From the NCBI GenBank assembly GCA_001797845.1, contig MGQN01000044.1, positions 43,082-68,716 of the forward strand: a DNA stretch of 25,635 nucleotides, given 5' to 3'. Shown here piece by piece: positions 22,232 to 25,635 of this stretch (its first letter is position 1; each line of letters starts with the position of its first letter). Both the position numbers and the translations under genes were made by a program. The notes under the pieces are model-generated. The model saw nothing but the letters and a program-made list of their open reading frames with translations, was not told the DNA's origin and did not search any database. The stretch comes from Deltaproteobacteria bacterium RBG_16_44_11. Lineage in GTDB: Bacteria; Desulfobacterota; Syntrophia; Syntrophales; Smithellaceae.

Positions 22232-23398
22232 TTATACGATCCTGTTAACTGCCGGAATACGACGGAGGGCATAACAGAGCAGCCAGCTCGCCAGCAATGT
22301 TCCTGTAAAAACGATGCAGGCTTTCCCCAATGCCGGCAGGAAAACATTCAATAACGAATATTGTATCCAGGTCACGAATACATAATGAACGAGGTAGATT
22401 GCATAGGCGTTATCGGCTAAATTGTCAATGATGCGAAATTGTTTTTTCGCAAACCGCAGAAAAAAGGCGAGAAACCCGAATGCGGTTGCGCTGCAGCTAA
22501 ACACAATGGCGAGTCCATATATGCTTTGTTTCGCTGCCAGAGAAAGGCCGCTCGGTCGTTGAAAAAGCGCTACTTGAAGGAACACGACAACCAAAAAAAT
22601 TGCCAACGCAGCTAGAATCCAAAACTTCCAGCGTTTCGCCAGCAATTCTTCCTCACCAAGCAGACTGCGGTCAAAGCAATGAACACCAACCACCACACCG
22701 GCAAAAAAATATACGGCGTAGTGAAGAAACCGGCTGGCCTGAAATACGAGTGGACCGCCGAGAGAAATCCATCGCTCGTTGCCAAATATAAGTAACGACG
22801 GAATATAGACGATTGCACTGGCGGCGATAAGTACCGCATAGAATAGACCGGGTCGCTTTACCGCCACTGCCGAGCGCCTGGAGAGAGAAATTAACAAGTC
22901 CGGTTTATACTTATGCAGTAATGCTGCGCCAAAATCAAACAACAACAGTAGCCATACGAACCATAATGGTCCTACTGGCCATTGATTAGTGGCGATACCT
23001 TGCCACCAGTAAGCCCAATAGCTTACGCCTTTACCCGTCATTGAATATGAGGGGTAGAACGCTAAAGGCATCAGGAAGACAACGATCAGAATAAACGGGA
23101 TACCCAGTTTCACGGCGCGACCGCGCAAGAACGAGGTTGTACCCTTGCGGACAATACTGGACCAGACAAAGAGACCTGATATAAAAAACAGCAAGGACAT
23201 AAAAAAGACATCATTGAACAAGATGAATAAATCGAATCCTACCCAGCGGTTCACATCGACTATTGGAGCGGTGGAGAGAAGGTAATTAACCGGATCGAAC
23301 CGCGCATACCAAGTATAGGCAAGGCAGGAATGATGGGCAACAACCATCACTATGATGAAGGTTTTTAAATAATCAAGGCCAACGTGATGTCTTGTCAT
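22232..23398 (-). CDS. Acyltransferase-3 family integral membrane protein
   Basis: 388 aa with about ten predicted transmembrane segments, starting with TFIIVMVVAHHSCLAY and ending with IVFTGTLLASWLLCYAL. The N-terminal GLDYLKTFIIVMVVAHH holds the conserved His pair of acyltransferase-3 proteins (OafA/OpgC type), and the FISGLFVWSSIVRKGTTSFL region is the family's second conserved loop with a basic residue cluster. These enzymes move acetyl or succinyl groups across the membrane onto glycans or lipids. No glycan cluster is adjacent, so the target is unknown. It stands alone: a hairpin-bearing gap separates it from the crotonase upstream, and it converges on the MaoC gene with a 16-bp gap. Confidence 0.85.
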   Translation of the reverse strand: MTRHHVGLDYLKTFIIVMVVAHHSCLAYTWYARFDPVNYLLSTAPIVDVNRWVGFDLFILFNDVFFMSLLFFISGLFVWSSIVRKGTTSFLRGRAVKLGIPFILIVVFLMPLAFYPSYSMTGKGVSYWAYWWQGIATNQWPVGPLWFVWLLLLFDFGAALLHKYKPDLLISLSRRSAVAVKRPGLFYAVLIAASAIVYIPSLLIFGNERWISLGGPLVFQASRFLHYAVYFFAGVVVGVHCFDRSLLGEEELLAKRWKFWILAALAIFLVVVFLQVALFQRPSGLSLAAKQSIYGLAIVFSCSATAFGFLAFFLRFAKKQFRIIDNLADNAYAIYLVHYVFVTWIQYSLLNVFLPALGKACIVFTGTLLASWLLCYALRRIPAVNRIV

Positions 23399-23496
23399 TA
23401 TTATCTCACTGATGCGTATGCCTTAATTTTTATTAAGTGAATAAAAATTGCTCGGAATTTATCAGGAAAATTAAACGCGAATGAATAACGTACACA

Positions 23497-23531
23497 ACCT
23501 CCGTCCCCTCTATTCAGGAGAGGACGGAGGT
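23497..23531. repeat. Long near-perfect hairpin between crotonase and acyltransferase
   Basis: ACCTCCGTCC-c-CTC on one side pairs with GAG-a-GGACGGAGGT on the other around a 7-nt loop, giving 13 paired bases with one mismatch. It lies 39 bp past the crotonase stop, where a terminator would sit, but neither strand has a proper U-tract after it. It may be a factor-dependent terminator, a processing hairpin or a solitary palindromic repeat. Confidence 0.6.
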
Positions 23532-23569
23532 GTAAAAGTAGAGCAGTCTACTCCAACAACTGCCTGCCG

Positions 23570-24337
23570 TTATTCTCCTTTGAATACCGGTTCGCGCTTT
23601 TCGAAGAATGCGGTCATTCCTTCTACTGCGTCTTTGCTCTTGCCCAGCTTGCTTGACCACTCCTTGTCAACGCGAAGACCCTCTTCCAGACCTTTTTCCA
23701 ATCCTACGCTCATGCCTTCGAGCACTGCGCTCACGCAAAGAGGAGGCCGCTTGGCCAGCGCCTGAGCAAAAGCCATGCTTTCTTTCATTAAGTCGGCCGC
23801 GGGGAAAACCTTATCTGCAAGGCCGATGGCCAGCGCTTCCTGCGGTGGAAGCCTCTTGCTGAAAAGAATCAAGTCCAGCGCCTTGGGCTTTCCCAATAGC
23901 CTGGGCAGGCGCTGAATGCCGCCCCAGCCCGGCGTGATGCCGAGGTTTACTTCCGGGCACCCGATGAGCGCTTTGGGGTTATCCGCCATAAAACGAAAGT
24001 GGCAGGCAAGTGCGATTTCACAGCCGCCGCCCAGCGCATAGCCATTTATCGCCGCGATGAAAGGTTTGGGGGAACGCTCTATCCGGTTCATAATGTCGTT
24101 GCCGTTCGGGCCTTTGGCGATGTTTGCTAAATCGCTTACGTCCATGCCGGCGCAAAAACCTTTTTCTCCCGCGCCGGTGATGATCACGACTCGGGTGTCC
24201 TTGCTTTGTTCGATCTCGGTAATCGCCTGATTTAATTCTTCTCGAATGCCGAGGTTGACAGAGTTTGTCGGGGGACGGTTTAAAGTAATGGTACTGATGA
24301 AATCCTTCGTTGACAAAGTAATGTTGCTATAGCCCAT
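23570..24337 (-). CDS. Enoyl-CoA hydratase/isomerase (crotonase) family protein
   Basis: 255 aa from the ATG at 24337, chosen because GAGGAGG precedes it; an upstream in-frame start adds 22 basic, poorly matching residues. Oxyanion-hole segments are GAGEKGFCAGMDV and GYALGGGCEIALACHFR. CPEVNLGITPGWGGIQRLPR contains Glu129, equivalent to Glu164 of rat enoyl-CoA hydratase. The other classical acid, Glu144, aligns with Pro121 in ADNPKALIG. Crotonases with only one of these Glu residues can act as isomerases, decarboxylases or ring hydratases/hydrolases rather than ordinary hydratases, so the exact reaction is uncertain. It acts on a CoA thioester in the cytoplasm. No beta-oxidation partners are adjacent on this strand. 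Confidence 0.87.
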   Translation of the reverse strand: MGYSNITLSTKDFISTITLNRPPTNSVNLGIREELNQAITEIEQSKDTRVVIITGAGEKGFCAGMDVSDLANIAKGPNGNDIMNRIERSPKPFIAAINGYALGGGCEIALACHFRFMADNPKALIGCPEVNLGITPGWGGIQRLPRLLGKPKALDLILFSKRLPPQEALAIGLADKVFPAADLMKESMAFAQALAKRPPLCVSAVLEGMSVGLEKGLEEGLRVDKEWSSKLGKSKDAVEGMTAFFEKREPVFKGE

Positions 24338-24413
24338 ATGTAGCCTCCTCAAGGTTTTTTTACGATAATGTGTATTCTTTAGCAAAATAAAAAGACCTGT
24401 CAAGCAGATAAAC

Positions 24414-24449
24414 GAGGATACTACACGAAAAGTATTCGGTCATATCCTC
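24414..24449. repeat. Inverted repeat upstream of the crotonase gene
   Basis: GAGGATA (24414-24420) pairs with TATCCTC (24443-24449) across 22 nt. On the minus strand it lies between the phosphoesterase/NTase stop and the crotonase start. It may be a regulatory site or a weak hairpin; chance is possible for a 7-bp arm. Confidence 0.3.
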
Positions 24450-24520
24450 ATCGACAGAGCCAATTTACTGATTTATGGTATCACGTGATGAGCTCCGGAT
24501 TATTTCAATGGCCATGAATA

Positions 24521-25635
24521 TTACTTAGTCTTTTCTGGTTTTACTGCGCACTCATTCTTGTCGGTATTTTGTTCAAAGTACTCTTTGATCTTCAGCCGAA
24601 TAGTTTCGGGAGTCTTAATGCCGATGTCCTTGATCCGGCTTTCATATTTCTTGAAGGAACGGGTATGTTGCGACGTATTGATGAATATCTGGAAATAAGA
24701 ACGAATGCTTCCTTCAATCTCTGCCCTGAATTCCATGTCCTGATTTAACAGATCCTCCACTGGAGCAATGAAGCGATAGTTAATCGGCCGACAGATGGCG
24801 CGATAGGCAACAAAGCGCATGGTCATCTCATCTTCATAATTTTTCTCCCTGATGGATTTCTCTACAACATTGAGATCAATGGTGTCCAAAATCTGGAAGG
24901 CATATCGGGGGCTTAAAATCTTCTCAATGATCTTCTCGGCATTCTTATATTGCTCGCAGGAATTGATGTCTCCTTCAAAATCAGGATCACACCGGACATA
25001 GACCACAAAGTCGATATCGGAAGTATTTTCACAAAGCCCCATATTTGTGGAACCCATGACATCCATTGCTATATCATCGTGAATTCCTTCTTCGATTAGA
25101 TGGGAAATCTGTTCGAGTTTGCCCAAGCGTTCTTCTGTTTCTTCCGTCTGGAACATGCGGTAGAACTGTTTGATCTCATTGTAGAGTTGTACCTCCGGGA
25201 TGTGAGAGTATTTCTCGGTTTTTGAATCGAAGTTCTCGCTCTGTTTGAGGGCTTTGTAACGCTCGTTATCGACGATTGTTTTCTGCCAGTGTCTTGATTT
25301 TTGAAGATTGTAATCGGCAATGTCATGGATGCGGTCTTCAACAAGCTTCTTGAAGATGATTTTGGAAACATGCCTGCTTTCTATTTCGATGGTGTAGGAG
25401 AAGCCGCCTTCCGCAACGCCGCCGGTCAGGGTTGTCACTTCCCCGAAATTAGATGGATTGAGGTAGATGGTCTCCTCGCTGATCTGGAATCCCCAGTCCA
25501 TATGAACATGGCCGGTCAGACACAAAAGGACGGGATTATTATCGCAGTAATAGCGCAGAGCCGGTGAGCCGGAAGTCCCGAATTGATATATCCGGTCATG
25601 AATACCGTGCGCCGGTTGATGGCTTACAATTATAT
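24521..25635 (-). CDS. Metallophosphoesterase fused to a Pol-beta-type nucleotidyltransferase (5' end outside window)
   Basis: The frame is open from the right edge to a stop at 24521; 370 residues are visible and the N-terminus is missing. The first part is the end of a calcineurin-like phosphoesterase: VSHQPAHG, then TGHVHMDWG, where the GHxH pair (visible residues 41-44) is the last metal motif of that fold. A linker with coiled-coil character (about 80-180) leads to an NTase domain with GSTNMGLCENTSDIDFVV (visible 194-211; Asp206 and Asp208 are the metal ligands) and FQILDTIDLNVV as the probable third carboxylate. The C-terminal 120 residues are helical, with a basic QHTRSFKKYESRIK. A TTG at 25525 is not a credible start because the phosphoesterase reading continues upstream of it. 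Function is unknown; nucleotide or RNA-end chemistry is plausible. Confidence 0.78.
   Translation of the reverse strand, partial: IIVSHQPAHGIHDRIYQFGTSGSPALRYYCDNNPVLLCLTGHVHMDWGFQISEETIYLNPSNFGEVTTLTGGVAEGGFSYTIEIESRHVSKIIFKKLVEDRIHDIADYNLQKSRHWQKTIVDNERYKALKQSENFDSKTEKYSHIPEVQLYNEIKQFYRMFQTEETEERLGKLEQISHLIEEGIHDDIAMDVMGSTNMGLCENTSDIDFVVYVRCDPDFEGDINSCEQYKNAEKIIEKILSPRYAFQILDTIDLNVVEKSIREKNYEDEMTMRFVAYRAICRPINYRFIAPVEDLLNQDMEFRAEIEGSIRSYFQIFINTSQHTRSFKKYESRIKDIGIKTPETIRLKIKEYFEQNTDKNECAVKPEKTK

Noticed and set aside
24521..25525. Treating the nucleotidyltransferase as a complete 334-aa gene starting at the TTG at 25525
   Set aside because: The same frame continues open to the window edge with recognisable phosphoesterase sequence (VSHQPAHG before TGHVH), so the gene is longer and only partly in the window.

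Overview
The window looks like chromosomal DNA from an anaerobic bacterium, most likely a Syntrophales-like member of Desulfobacterota. This is inferred from content: a tungsten-type aldehyde:ferredoxin oxidoreductase (AOR), an iron alcohol dehydrogenase, CoA-linked acid enzymes and a LarA-type racemase homologue. No rRNA, tRNA, CRISPR array or complete mobile element is visible.

Layout. Positions 1-2841 (minus strand) hold a run of small stand-alone enzymes: a GNAT acetyltransferase cut by the window edge, a DUF488 protein, a Rossmann-fold protein, a SAM methyltransferase, and a nucleotidyltransferase that overlaps a 62-aa protein out of frame. Positions 3014-6859 (plus) encode the helicase/exonuclease pair MrfA-MrfB, with a REP-type double hairpin between them. 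An AMP-forming acyl-CoA ligase-like gene (6913-8331, minus) converges on mrfB. A transposase C-terminal remnant (8506-8682, minus) follows.

Positions 8795-15471 (plus) are the centre of interest. A near-consensus sigma-70 promoter with a palindrome across its -35 box precedes an SCP2-like protein, an Fe-ADH, an AOR, a MoaD-like sulfur carrier ending in Gly-Gly and a second SCP2-like protein. A structured intergenic element follows, then an E1-like ThiF/MoeB protein and a LarA-family protein. A plausible reading is a dedicated alcohol/aldehyde/acid module with its own pterin-cofactor sulfur-transfer parts (MoaD plus E1) and two small lipid-binding-fold proteins. The LarA homologue keeps all the nickel-pincer positions I can recognise.

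Positions 20487-15490 (minus) form a tight operon: a ThDP enzyme of the acetolactate synthase/benzoylformate decarboxylase type, a quinone oxidoreductase, a patatin and a DUF4185 lipoprotein, the last three joined by 4-bp overlaps. It is divergent from a D-2-hydroxyacid dehydrogenase plus MaoC hydratase pair (20759-22215, plus), and promoters can be read for both directions in the 271-bp spacer.

Positions 22232-25635 (minus) carry a ten-helix acyltransferase-3 membrane protein, a crotonase lacking one of the two classical catalytic glutamates, and a protein running off the right edge that joins the end of a calcineurin-like phosphoesterase to a Pol-beta-type nucleotidyltransferase.
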